DNA of 33,532 nucleotides from Hydrogenophaga sp. 2FB. Lineage in GTDB: Bacteria; Pseudomonadota; Gammaproteobacteria; Burkholderiales; Burkholderiaceae_C. This document shows positions 1 through 7,363 of the stretch, piece after piece; the first letter of the stretch is position 1; the number at the start of each line of letters is the position of its first letter. Where the stretch lies: the NCBI RefSeq assembly GCF_005503365.1, contig NZ_SCML01000068.1, positions 1 through 33,532 on the forward strand. The letters run 5' to 3'. A program made the translations under genes and the position numbers. The notes under the pieces were generated by a model that was not told where the DNA came from, made no database searches, and saw only the letters and a list, made by a program, of their open reading frames with translations.

Positions 1-1
1 C

Positions 2-1147
2 CTCCTCACCGCAGCACCCGTGCCTGCGCCCGCCACCGCCCCGGTGCCCGCCGCGCGACGCATCGGCATGGGCTTCACCTGGCTGGCCCTGCTCATCGCG
101 GCGATCGCGCTGCTGCTCACCGGCATGCTGTGGCAAAAGCTCAGCTTCACGCAGCAGGAGCTGGCGCGCCGCAGCCAGGACACCATCGCACAGGCCGTGG
201 AGGCGCGCACACTCGCTGCGCAAGCCGAAGCGCTGACGCAGGAGCTGCAGGCGCGCCTGGCCGTCGCCGAACTGCGCCTCTCCGAAGTCAGTCTGCAGCG
301 CAGCCAGCTTGAAGAACTCATGCTCTCGCTCTCGCGCTCGCGCGACGACAACCTGGTGCAGGACCTCGAATCCGCATTGCGACTGGCGCAGCAACAGGCG
401 CAACTCACCGGCAGCGCGCAGCCACTGGTGTCGGCCCTGCAAGCGGCCGACCTGCGCATCGCGCGCGCCGCGCAACCGCGGTTGAACCCGGTGCAGCGCG
501 CCATCGGCCGCGACATTCAGCGCATCCGGGGCTCGGCCTTGACCGACATCCCCGCGCTCGTGCTGCAACTCGACGACCTGGCGCGCCAGGTGGACGAATG
601 GCCCTTGTTGAACCAGGTGGGCCAGCCCGTGCTGGCGGCGCCCGCCAAGGCCGCCGCCGCCAAGGCGCGCAAAGGCGGCGTGGCGCCCGAGCCGGCGCCT
701 GCCGCACCCGAGCCCGCACCAGACACCGCAGAGGCCACGAGCGGCCTCGACCGGAGCTGGAACAACGTGGCGGCGTGGTGGTCGTCGGCGTGGTCGCGCA
801 TCTGGGCCGACCTCACCCGCAGCGGCCGCGAGCTGGTGCGCGTGAGCCGCATCGACCGGCCCGAGGCGATCCTGCTCGCGCCCGACCAGGCCCTCTTCAT
901 GCGTGAGAACCTCAAGCTCAAACTGCTCAACGCACGCCTGGGCCTGCTGGCACGCCACATGCAGGCCAGCCAGGCCGACCTGATGGCCGTCGAAGCCGCG
1001 TTGGGGCGCTATTTCGACACGACTTCGCCACGCGTCACCACGGCGCAGGCCGCGCTCGCGCGCCTGCGCAAAGACCTTGTCGACAGCGATCTGCCGCGGC
1101 CCGAGGAAACCCTCACGGCGCTGGCCGCTGCCGCAGGGGGACGCTGA
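2..1147 (+). CDS. hemX: HemX-type membrane protein, open at left edge
   Basis: This reading frame is open from the first bases of the window. A GTG at 20 could be a start, but no Shine-Dalgarno sequence is visible before it, so the gene probably begins outside the window. A short Ala/Pro-rich stretch is followed by one membrane segment (about residues 19-38 from the GTG). A long Gln/Ala/Glu-rich coiled coil (about 40-120) and a largely helical domain exposed to the periplasm follow. This is the HemX architecture. HemX is often named uroporphyrinogen-III methyltransferase but lacks that catalytic domain. In many Burkholderiales HemX is fused to HemD, and the open left end fits such a fusion. 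Its stop overlaps the hemY start (TGATG), implying translational coupling. The family call is fairly sure; the start is unknown. Confidence 0.8.
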   Translation, partial: LLTAAPVPAPATAPVPAARRIGMGFTWLALLIAAIALLLTGMLWQKLSFTQQELARRSQDTIAQAVEARTLAAQAEALTQELQARLAVAELRLSEVSLQRSQLEELMLSLSRSRDDNLVQDLESALRLAQQQAQLTGSAQPLVSALQAADLRIARAAQPRLNPVQRAIGRDIQRIRGSALTDIPALVLQLDDLARQVDEWPLLNQVGQPVLAAPAKAAAAKARKGGVAPEPAPAAPEPAPDTAEATSGLDRSWNNVAAWWSSAWSRIWADLTRSGRELVRVSRIDRPEAILLAPDQALFMRENLKLKLLNARLGLLARHMQASQADLMAVEAALGRYFDTTSPRVTTAQAALARLRKDLVDSDLPRPEETLTALAAAAGGR

Positions 1148-2442
1148 TGCCCGCGCGTTTTGGTGGTGCCATGCGCAGCGTGTTCTGGTTGCTCGCGCTC
1201 GCTGCGCTGGCCGTGGCGCTGGCGCTGCTGGTCGGTCACAACGAGTCCACGCTCACGCTGTTCTGGCCGCCCTACCGTTTCGACGTCTCCTTCAACTTCG
1301 TCGTCTTCTGCCTGATCGCTGGCTTCGTGCTGTTGCACGCCGCGCTGCGCGCGCTGTCCTTGCTGCGCGACCTGCCCGCGCAGGCCCAGCGCTGGCGCAG
1401 CCAGCAGATGGAGCGCTCGGTGGTGGGCATGGTCATGGACGCGCTGTCGCTCCAGCTGGCGGGCCGTTTCGTGCGCGCGCAGTCGTCGGCGCAGCAGGCC
1501 ATCGATCAACTCAAGAACGTGCCCCCCGGGCAGTGGCCGCGGCGCGACCAGCTCCAGTTGCTCGCGCACCTGCTGCTCGCAGAGAGCGCCCAGGCTTTGC
1601 AGAACCGCGAACGGCGCGATGAAAACCTGCAAGCCGCGCTGAGCCCAAAGCTGTCGAAAAGCGCGCCCGATGCCCACGAAGGTGCGCTGTTGCGCGCGGT
1701 GCGCTGGTCCGTGGAGGACCGCGACGCCGACGCCGCGCGCGCGCGCCTGGCCGAGTTGCCGCAGGGTGCGGGCCGGCGCATCCAGGCGCTGCGCCTGCGG
1801 TTGCGCGTCGCCCGGCTCGGGGGTGCCACCACCGAAGCCCTCGAAACCGCGCGCCTGCTGGCCAAACACCGCGCCTTCTCGCCCGAGGCCTCGCGCAGCA
1901 TCGTGCGCGGTCTGGCGCTCGATGCCCTGCGCGAAGCTCATGACCTGGCGCAGCTCGTGGACGTCTGGAACGGTCTGGATGCGACCGAGCGCGCCATGCC
2001 CGAGCTGGCGCTGGCCGCGGCGCGCCGCGCCAACCAACTCGCGGTGAGCGAATCGGAACAGGCCGATGCCCACACACGCGTGCGCGCCTGGCTCGAACCC
2101 TTGTGGGCCGGACTTGACGCGCTGGACCCGTCCCAGCAGCGCACGCTGGTGATGGCGGCGGAGCCGGGCCTGGTCGAGATCGATGCCGCAGGGCTTGCGC
2201 GGCTGGAACACCTGCAACGCCAATGGCCGCAGAACGGGTTTTTGCAGTACCTGACCGGGCAGGCCTGCATGCAACGCCAACTCTGGGGCAAGGCTGCGCA
2301 AATGCTGGGCATGGCCAGCCACAGCCTCTCCGACCCTGCGCTGCTGCGCCGCACCTGGCGCGCCCTGGCCTTGCTGGCCGAGGAGCGCGAAGACGTCGAA
2401 GCGGCTCAGGCCGCCTGGAAGCGGGCCGCGTTGCTGGACTGA
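1147..2442 (+). CDS. hemY: HemY, TPR protein of heme biosynthesis
   Basis: The product has 431 residues. Two N-terminal hydrophobic segments (about residues 9-28 and 45-62) are separated by a short loop containing the FWPPYRFD stretch typical of the HemY N-terminal domain. The rest is an alanine/leucine-rich helical array with TPR character that ends in a last repeat of the type AWKRAALLD. HemY proteins sit in the inner membrane and act with the late heme pathway; their exact biochemical role is not settled. They are unrelated to the protoporphyrinogen oxidase also called HemY in Bacillus. The ATG overlaps the hemX stop by one base, so the two are co-translated. The stop meets the convergent DUF1841 gene six bases further on. 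Confidence 0.88.
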   Translation: MPARFGGAMRSVFWLLALAALAVALALLVGHNESTLTLFWPPYRFDVSFNFVVFCLIAGFVLLHAALRALSLLRDLPAQAQRWRSQQMERSVVGMVMDALSLQLAGRFVRAQSSAQQAIDQLKNVPPGQWPRRDQLQLLAHLLLAESAQALQNRERRDENLQAALSPKLSKSAPDAHEGALLRAVRWSVEDRDADAARARLAELPQGAGRRIQALRLRLRVARLGGATTEALETARLLAKHRAFSPEASRSIVRGLALDALREAHDLAQLVDVWNGLDATERAMPELALAAARRANQLAVSESEQADAHTRVRAWLEPLWAGLDALDPSQQRTLVMAAEPGLVEIDAAGLARLEHLQRQWPQNGFLQYLTGQACMQRQLWGKAAQMLGMASHSLSDPALLRRTWRALALLAEEREDVEAAQAAWKRAALLD

Positions 2443-2453
2443 GATCTCTCAGT
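2438..2453. terminator. Palindrome spanning two convergent stop codons
   Basis: The arms ACTGAGA (2438-2444) and TCTCAGT (2447-2453) are perfect reverse complements separated by TC. They contain the hemY stop on the plus strand and the DUF1841 stop on the minus strand. CTTTTG follows on the plus strand. The stem is short, so this can only be a weak shared terminator. It may simply be a compact convergent gene end. Confidence 0.3.
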
Positions 2454-2883
2454 CTTTTGTCGCGCGGCGTCGCACTGCGTCGATGTAAGCCTGCCCGTCG
2501 GGCGGCCGCCCGGCACGCTGGCTCTCCCACAGCATGGTGCCCAGGCACTCCATCACCTCGTGGTGCGCGGCATGCAGGTCACCGCGCCGCGCGGCCAGCA
2601 ATTCCACGGCCTGGCGAATGCCGGGGGGCTGGTCGATGCTGCACTGCTCGCTGATCGACAGGTGCATGGACAGGTGCAGGAAGGGGTTGTCGCGCGCGGT
2701 ATCCGCTTCGCCCAGACGCGCCAGGGCCGCGTCGACGTCGGCCAGTTCGGCGTGGTGCTCGGGATGCTCCGCGATCCACTGGCCGGCCAGTGTCTCGATG
2801 GCTTCCATGGGTTGCTGTTGCAGGCGTTTGGCGTGTACAGCGCAGAAAAACCGACGCACGTCGGCCTGGGTGGGGTTGAACAT
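2449..2883 (-). CDS. DUF1841 family protein
   Basis: This 144-residue soluble protein starts MFNPTQADVRRFF and contains IAEHPEHHAEL and NPFLHLSMHLSI, stretches characteristic of DUF1841. The fold appears all-helical. No signal peptide or membrane segment is seen, and no catalytic motif is recognisable. The function is unknown in the family as far as I know. It is transcribed convergently with hemY. The TRIC-type gene lies upstream on the same strand, 70 bases away, so the two may share a transcript. The C-terminus ends in a basic RRRATKD tail. Confidence 0.82.
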   Translation of the reverse strand: MFNPTQADVRRFFCAVHAKRLQQQPMEAIETLAGQWIAEHPEHHAELADVDAALARLGEADTARDNPFLHLSMHLSISEQCSIDQPPGIRQAVELLAARRGDLHAAHHEVMECLGTMLWESQRAGRPPDGQAYIDAVRRRATKD

Positions 2884-2953
2884 GGTGGGGAATTGTCCCG
2901 CATGCTGCCCGCCCTTGTGCGGGGCTGGTTACAGTCCTTGGCTGTGCATGCGC

Positions 2954-3592
2954 TCAAAACTTCCACATCGGCAACTGCCAGTTGCGCCACAGGGCCAGGG
3001 CGCGAAGCCCCGCAGTGACCAGAACGCATGCCACCAACGCCAGCCACCCCGGCACCTGCAGGTGCCACAGGCCCACGTACAACCAGCCGCCCGCGAATGC
3101 GCACAGCGCGTAGGGCCGGTGGTCGCGAAACGCGGTGGGGATCTGGTTGCACACCACGTCCCGCAGAACCCCGCCGAACACGCCCGTGATCAGGCCCATG
3201 AGCACCGCCACCAGCGCGGGCATTTGCAGCAACAGCGCCTGGTGCACGCCCGTGGCGGTGAACAGGCCCAGGCCGAAGGCATCGGGCCACTGGATCGCGC
3301 GCTCGGTCAGTCCAACGTGTTGTTGGCGCAGGAACACCATGGCCAGCACGCACAGCCCGAGCACGCCCCACAACATCTCCACATGCTGAACCCAGAAGAA
3401 AGGCCGCTGATCGAGCAGCAGATCGCGCAGCGTGCCGCCCCCGAACGCGGCCAGAAAGCCCACCACCGCCACACCCACCGCATCGAGCCGCGTGCGCGCG
3501 CCCATGAGGATGCCCGAGAGCGCGAACGCGGCCGTGGCCGCCAGCTCCACCAGCAAGCGCACCGACTCACCCCAGAATTGAACGTTTTGCAT
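2954..3592 (-). CDS. TRIC/YicG-family membrane channel protein
   Basis: The product has 212 residues with about seven hydrophobic segments. It contains the duplicated glycine signature of the UPF0126/YicG family: GFLAAFGGGTLRDLLL in the first half and GLITGVFGGVLRDVV in the second. Bacterial homologues are trimeric intracellular cation (TRIC) channel relatives that conduct monovalent cations across the inner membrane; the physiological role is unclear. The start codon lies only 17 bases from the start of the divergent TauE/SafE gene. The promoter of one gene must therefore lie within the other's coding sequence. No clear Shine-Dalgarno sequence precedes the ATG. A GACAAT hexamer on the minus strand (3599-3604) would place transcription at or next to the start codon. 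Confidence 0.87.
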   Translation of the reverse strand: MQNVQFWGESVRLLVELAATAAFALSGILMGARTRLDAVGVAVVGFLAAFGGGTLRDLLLDQRPFFWVQHVEMLWGVLGLCVLAMVFLRQQHVGLTERAIQWPDAFGLGLFTATGVHQALLLQMPALVAVLMGLITGVFGGVLRDVVCNQIPTAFRDHRPYALCAFAGGWLYVGLWHLQVPGWLALVACVLVTAGLRALALWRNWQLPMWKF

Positions 3593-3609
3593 CGCCGGAT
3601 TGTCGTCCC

Positions 3610-4365
3610 ATGTTCCTGATCACCGACCCCACCTTTTATGCCGTCGCGATTCCCGCGGTGCTGCTGCTGGGCATCAGCAAGAGTGGCTTCGGCGCGGGCT
3701 TTGGCTCGCTGGCCGTGCCCTTGATGGCGATGGCCGTGACAGTGCCGCAGGCCGCGGCCATTCTCATGCCGGTGTTGTTGCTCATGGACCTGCTGGGCAT
3801 GGCGGCATTTCGAAAGAACGTGGACCGGCGCTTGCTGATGTTCATGCTGCCGCCGGGCCTGCTGGGCATCGTGGTGGGCGCATTGCTGTTCAGGGAGCTC
3901 GACCCGAAGGTGGTGGCGGGGATCGTTGGCGTGGTGACGCTGCTGTTCCTGGCGCAGCGCCTGGTGTTTCCGCCGCGAGCGGACAGCAAGCCGCCCCCGA
4001 AGTGGGTGGGTCTGCTGCTCTCGTGCACCTCCGGTTTCACCAGCTTCATCGCCCATGCGGGCGGGCCGCCGATCAATGCCTATGTGATTCCGCTGCGCCT
4101 GTCGCCGGTGGTCTTTTCCGGCACCCTGGCCTTCTTCTTTTTCTTCATGAACCTGTCCAAGTGGATTCCGTACGCGTGGTTGGGACTGCTCGACGTGAAC
4201 AACATGCTGACGTCACTGGCGCTGCTGCCGTTCGCCCCGCTGGGCGTCTGGGCGGGCGTGCGCATTGCCCATCGGATCAAGCCCCAACTGTTCTATCGGC
4301 TGCTCTACCTCGGGATGTTCCTCACGGGCTGCAAACTGGTGTGGGACGCGGTGGCGATAACATAG
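3610..4365 (+). CDS. TauE/SafE-family permease
   Basis: The protein has 251 residues and about eight hydrophobic helices. Family landmarks are GISKSGFGAGFGSLAVPL near the N-terminus and TSGFTSFIAHAGGPPINAY in the middle, the two half-repeat glycine motifs of the TauE/SafE (former DUF81) family. Members export or import sulfite, sulfoacetate or other small organosulfur anions across the inner membrane. The substrate here cannot be read from sequence, and no sulfur-metabolism gene is adjacent. The ATG at 3610 fits the usual N-terminus of the family. The gene is divergent from the TRIC-type gene with very little space between the start codons. Confidence 0.88.
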   Translation: MFLITDPTFYAVAIPAVLLLGISKSGFGAGFGSLAVPLMAMAVTVPQAAAILMPVLLLMDLLGMAAFRKNVDRRLLMFMLPPGLLGIVVGALLFRELDPKVVAGIVGVVTLLFLAQRLVFPPRADSKPPPKWVGLLLSCTSGFTSFIAHAGGPPINAYVIPLRLSPVVFSGTLAFFFFFMNLSKWIPYAWLGLLDVNNMLTSLALLPFAPLGVWAGVRIAHRIKPQLFYRLLYLGMFLTGCKLVWDAVAIT

Positions 4366-4419
4366 GGGCTCGATCCCGTCCTCCCCCACCGAGCTGTTCT
4401 CGTGGGGCGTCCGCACAAC

Positions 4420-4425
4420 AAGGAG
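4420..4425 (+). promoter_or_regulatory. Ribosome binding site that fixes the ParA-like start
   Basis: AAGGAG lies six bases before the ATG at 4432. This makes the ATG the start rather than the in-frame GTG at 4402, which has no comparable site and would add ten residues before the conserved N-terminal strand. Confidence 0.7.
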
Positions 4426-4431
4426 CCTCGT

Positions 4432-5049
4432 ATGCCCGTCGTGTTGGTTGCCAATCCCAAAGGAGGCGTGGGCAAGTCCACGCTGTCGACCAACGTGGCA
4501 GGGTACTTCGCCCGCAAGGGGCGCTCCGTCATGCTGGGCGACGCGGATCGGCAGCAGTCGTCGGCGCTGTGGCTCAAGCTGCGGCCGCCCGAGGCGCGGC
4601 CGATCCAGACCTGGGATGTGTCCGAGGACCTGATCGCGCGCCCGCCCAAGGACGTCACCCACGTCGTGCTCGACACCCCTGCCGGCATGCACGGCACGCG
4701 CCTGAAAGAGGTGCTCAAGGTTGCCGACAAGGTCCTGGTGCCGCTGCAGCCCAGCATCTTCGACATCTACGCCACGCGCGCATTCATCGATGAGCTGGCC
4801 GAATCCCGCCGAGCCGGCAAGCTGCAGGTCGGCATCGTCGGCATGCGGGTGGACATGCGCACCATTGCCGCCGACAAGCTGGGTGAATTTCTGACCGGCC
4901 TGGGCCTGCCGGTGCTCGGCGCCTTGCGCGACACCCAGAACTACGTGCACCTCGCCGCGCGCGGCCTCACGTTGTTCGACGTGGCACCCAGCCGGGTGGA
5001 GAAGGACGTGAACCAGTGGCAGGGCATCTGCGACTGGCTCGACCGCTGA
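4432..5049 (+). CDS. Lone ParA-family ATPase
   Basis: The product has 205 residues. Residues 10-17 form the deviant Walker A motif KGGVGKST, with the signature lysine at 10. A GDADRQQSS stretch (about 38-46) and a Walker B-type VVLDTPAG (about 82-89) follow. The whole ATPase domain is present, with no N-terminal DNA-binding extension and no ParB partner next to it. ParA ATPases position plasmids, chromosomes or protein assemblies through ATP-dependent DNA binding. The short solo form resembles plasmid-type ParA/ParF or proteins that place cell-pole or chemotaxis clusters. It is preceded by the TauE/SafE gene and followed by a MaoC-type gene, neither of which explains its cargo. ATPase identity is secure; the role is unknown. 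Confidence 0.88.
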   Translation: MPVVLVANPKGGVGKSTLSTNVAGYFARKGRSVMLGDADRQQSSALWLKLRPPEARPIQTWDVSEDLIARPPKDVTHVVLDTPAGMHGTRLKEVLKVADKVLVPLQPSIFDIYATRAFIDELAESRRAGKLQVGIVGMRVDMRTIAADKLGEFLTGLGLPVLGALRDTQNYVHLAARGLTLFDVAPSRVEKDVNQWQGICDWLDR

Positions 5050-5113
5050 CCACGCCGCGTTCTGTCGCCGGCCCGACAGGCGTGGCCTTGGGGCCCGCGC
5101 TACAGTGAGCCGC

Positions 5114-5569
5114 ATGAAAAAAATCGAATCCCTGGCCGCGCTCGCGGCCTGTGTGGGCCAGGAAGTGGCCGTCAGCGATTGGGTCACCATCACCCAGGAG
5201 CAAGTCAACCGCTTTGCCGAGGCCACGGGCGACCACCAATGGATTCATGTGGACGTGGAGCGTGCCAAGGCGGGGCCCTTCGGCGGCCCCATTGCCCACG
5301 GCTTTCTGACGTTGTCGTTGTTGCCGGTGTTTTTTGAATCCGCATTCACCATCGGCGATTCGCGCATGGGTGTGAACTACGGCTTGAACCGCGTGCGTTT
5401 CACCGCGCCGGTGCCGGTGGGCAGCCGCGTGCGCGCGCGCCTCACGCTGCAAGCCTGCGAGCCCATCGAACAGGGCGGGCAACAGATGACCTGGGCGGTG
5501 GTGGTGGAGCGCGAAGGGGCGGAAAAGCCGGTGTGCTTCGCAGAATCGCTGGTGCGTCAGTACCCCTGA
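5114..5569 (+). CDS. MaoC-like (R)-specific enoyl-CoA hydratase
   Basis: This 151-residue single hot-dog domain protein carries the MaoC/hydratase-2 motif FAEATGDHQWIHVDVERA, followed by IAHGFLTLSLLP. Asp40 and His45 match the catalytic dyad of (R)-specific enoyl-CoA hydratases such as PhaJ, which hydrate trans-2-enoyl-CoA. That step can feed polyhydroxyalkanoate synthesis or other acyl-CoA routes. ATG at 5114 is chosen over GTG at 5105 because the family N-terminus begins here. The gene is preceded by 64 bases after the ParA-like gene and converges on a small minus-strand gene 15 bases downstream. The fold call is strong. The exact substrate is unknown, and some MaoC proteins act on non-enoyl substrates. 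Confidence 0.86.
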   Translation: MKKIESLAALAACVGQEVAVSDWVTITQEQVNRFAEATGDHQWIHVDVERAKAGPFGGPIAHGFLTLSLLPVFFESAFTIGDSRMGVNYGLNRVRFTAPVPVGSRVRARLTLQACEPIEQGGQQMTWAVVVEREGAEKPVCFAESLVRQYP

Positions 5570-5584
5570 GCGAGGGCAGACGAC

Positions 5585-5920
5585 TTATTTGATGCGCACG
5601 AGCTGCTTGGGCTCGAGCCAGCCCTCGAAGCTGTGGATGAGGGTGTTGATGCGGCGCGCGGCGACCGATTGATCGTGCCGCTGGGAGATCAGCTGGTAGG
5701 CGTCGTTGCGCAGCAGCCAGAGTTCCAGAGGGGTGCGTGCCTCGTCGATCTTCTTGCGCAGGCGTTGCGCGGACTCGCTCGTGCAATCGTCAATGCTGCG
5801 CTCCAGCTGGCGCCGGATCTGGGCCAGATCTTTGAGGCTGGCGGTTCGGGCAGACCGCTGCCGGGGTGCGAGGTTCACGCGGAGCATCCGTGTGAGGGCG
5901 TTGATCAAGTGGGTCTCCAT
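5585..5920 (-). CDS. Small helical protein of unknown function
   Basis: I do not recognise this 111-residue product. It is rich in charged residues, predicted mostly helical, with no signal peptide, membrane segment or cysteine. The frame is open further upstream to 6004. The ATG at 5920 (METHLINALTRML) is preferred because GGAAG lies just before it and the upstream translation looks like non-coding sequence. It contains the stretch ARTPLELWLLRNDAYQLIS and an arginine-rich centre, which could bind nucleic acid, but that is a guess. It lies downstream of trmL on the same strand, 99 bases away, and ends convergently with the MaoC-type gene. Confidence 0.65.
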   Translation of the reverse strand: METHLINALTRMLRVNLAPRQRSARTASLKDLAQIRRQLERSIDDCTSESAQRLRKKIDEARTPLELWLLRNDAYQLISQRHDQSVAARRINTLIHSFEGWLEPKQLVRIK

Positions 5921-6019
5921 GCTTCCTTCTGGGGAAAACGCAACGCCCTGGCTTGTGACTGGGGCTTGGATCAGGCGAACAGGGTGATGGTGCGTGCGAA
6001 CCACAGCGCCTGATTTTCG

Positions 6020-6517
6020 CTACCCGCCGTCTGCGTGACCTGCATCACGGAAGGGCACGGCAAACTGCAATTGGCGCCAGGCCTCAAACACCGTGACCGC
6101 CACGGCGTTGGACAGGTTGAGGCTGCGTTGGCCGGCCACCATGGGCAAGCGCAGGCGCTGGGTGGGCGCAAACGATTCGCGCAAAGGCTCCGACAAGCCG
6201 CGCGTTTCCGAGCCGAACACCAGCCAGTCGCCAGCCTGAAAGCGGTTGTCGAACACGCTGTGGCTGCCGCGGGTGGTGAAGGCGAACATGCGTTGCGGAT
6301 CGGGCGATTCGGCGCGCAGGAAGCTGGGCCAGTCGGCGTGGCGGCGCAGGTCGGCGTACTCGTGGTAGTCGAGTCCGGCCCGGCGCATGTGTTTGTCGTC
6401 CATTGAAAACCCCAGCGGCTCGATGAGGTGCAGCGTGCAGCCGGTGTTGGCGCTGAGCCGGATCACGTTGCCCGTGTTGGGCGGAATCTCGGGCTCGACA
6501 AGAACGATATGGAACAT
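6020..6517 (-). CDS. trmL: TrmL tRNA (cytidine/uridine-34-2'-O)-methyltransferase
   Basis: The 165-residue protein is a complete SPOUT methyltransferase. Motif 1 is PEIPPNTGNVIRLSANTG near residues 9-26. Motif 2 is LVFGSETRGLSEPL, and motif 3 is RSLNLSNAVAVTVFEAWRQL, which form the trefoil-knot SAM site. TrmL methylates the ribose 2'-OH of the wobble base in tRNA-Leu isoacceptors (CAA and cmnm5UAA anticodons). This window also encodes a tRNA-Leu(CAA), a likely substrate, at 24707-24791. The gene is 33 bases downstream of comF on the same strand and probably co-transcribed with it. Confidence 0.93.
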   Translation of the reverse strand: MFHIVLVEPEIPPNTGNVIRLSANTGCTLHLIEPLGFSMDDKHMRRAGLDYHEYADLRRHADWPSFLRAESPDPQRMFAFTTRGSHSVFDNRFQAGDWLVFGSETRGLSEPLRESFAPTQRLRLPMVAGQRSLNLSNAVAVTVFEAWRQLQFAVPFRDAGHADGG

Positions 6518-6550
6518 GGAAGCGGTATAGGTTTGCGCGGGCGACGGAGC

Positions 6551-7273
6551 TTACGCGGTGTTGGGGGGTGCCGTGCGCGCGAACACCATGGCGCTGACCT
6601 GGGCGGCACCGGCCTGCCGAAGCGCGTGGGCCGCCGCGTGCAGGGTAGCGCCTGTGGTCATCACGTCATCCACGAGCAGGACATGGGCCTGTTCGATCAG
6701 ATGGAGGCGTTGCGGGTGGGGCGCAAACACACCCTGCAGGTTCTGCAGGCGCTGCTCGCGCGCGAGGCTGTGCTGATCGGGGGTTTCCAGCAACCGCACG
6801 AGCACGTCGGCCTGAACCGCCACATCGTGAGGGAGCCCGCGGCGCAACGCTTTCACGAGTTCCCAGGCCTGGTTGTATCCGCGATGGGCGAGTCGCGCCG
6901 GGGTGAGCGGCACGGGCACCACCAGGTCGCACCGTGAGAGCAACTCGGCCGCTTGCGGTGCGCACAGCATCCGGCGCGCAAAGGGGCCGGCCCAACCGGG
7001 TTCGTTGCGAAACTTGAAACGGGCGATCAAGTCGTTCCATGGATAGGCGTAGTCCACCGCCGCCACGCAGGCCTGCAGCGGCGCGGGTTGCTTCAGGCAG
7101 GCGCCGCACAGCGGTGTGCCCGTGAGCAAGGGCGCCGCGCAACCGGCGCAGCGCTGGCGTTCGCCCTGAAAGCGCTCGGCGCAGGCGCCGCACACCGCGC
7201 TGGACGGCCACGCACCGCACACCTGGCAGATGCCGGGCAGGGAATTCCACAGAGCACGCCAGGGAGTGAACAT
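6551..7273 (-). CDS. ComF-family phosphoribosyltransferase-like protein
   Basis: The product has 240 residues. The N-terminal 60 residues hold several CxxC pairs (CQVCG, CGAC, CAGC, CGAC) forming the double zinc-ribbon of ComF proteins. The C-terminus carries the phosphoribosyltransferase PRPP loop VLLVDDVMTTGATL. ComF-type proteins are required for the DNA-uptake step of natural transformation in several bacteria; outside competent species the role is uncertain. The frame is open far upstream, but the ATG at 7273 gives the standard N-terminus. The gene is divergent from a BioC-like gene, a pairing common in proteobacteria. A TATATT hexamer on this strand (7280-7285) lies six bases before the start codon, so transcription could begin almost at the ATG. 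Confidence 0.88.
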   Translation of the reverse strand: MFTPWRALWNSLPGICQVCGAWPSSAVCGACAERFQGERQRCAGCAAPLLTGTPLCGACLKQPAPLQACVAAVDYAYPWNDLIARFKFRNEPGWAGPFARRMLCAPQAAELLSRCDLVVPVPLTPARLAHRGYNQAWELVKALRRGLPHDVAVQADVLVRLLETPDQHSLAREQRLQNLQGVFAPHPQRLHLIEQAHVLLVDDVMTTGATLHAAAHALRQAGAAQVSAMVFARTAPPNTA

Positions 7274-7278
7274 GGGGC

Positions 7279-7288
7279 CAATATACTG
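7279..7288. promoter_or_regulatory. Possible overlapping -10 elements between comF and the BioC-like gene
   Basis: The divergent region contains TATACT on the plus strand (7282-7287) and TATATT on the minus strand (7280-7285) in the same few bases. No convincing -35 hexamer is seen for either direction. If both are used, the two promoters exclude each other. This is an inference from hexamers alone. Confidence 0.25.
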
Positions 7289-7363
7289 GGACGCCCCATT
7301 GGTCCGGCCCCGCCCGCTTGTTGTTTGAACGCCTCCACTTCCCCTGAAACCCCCGTGCCGGGC

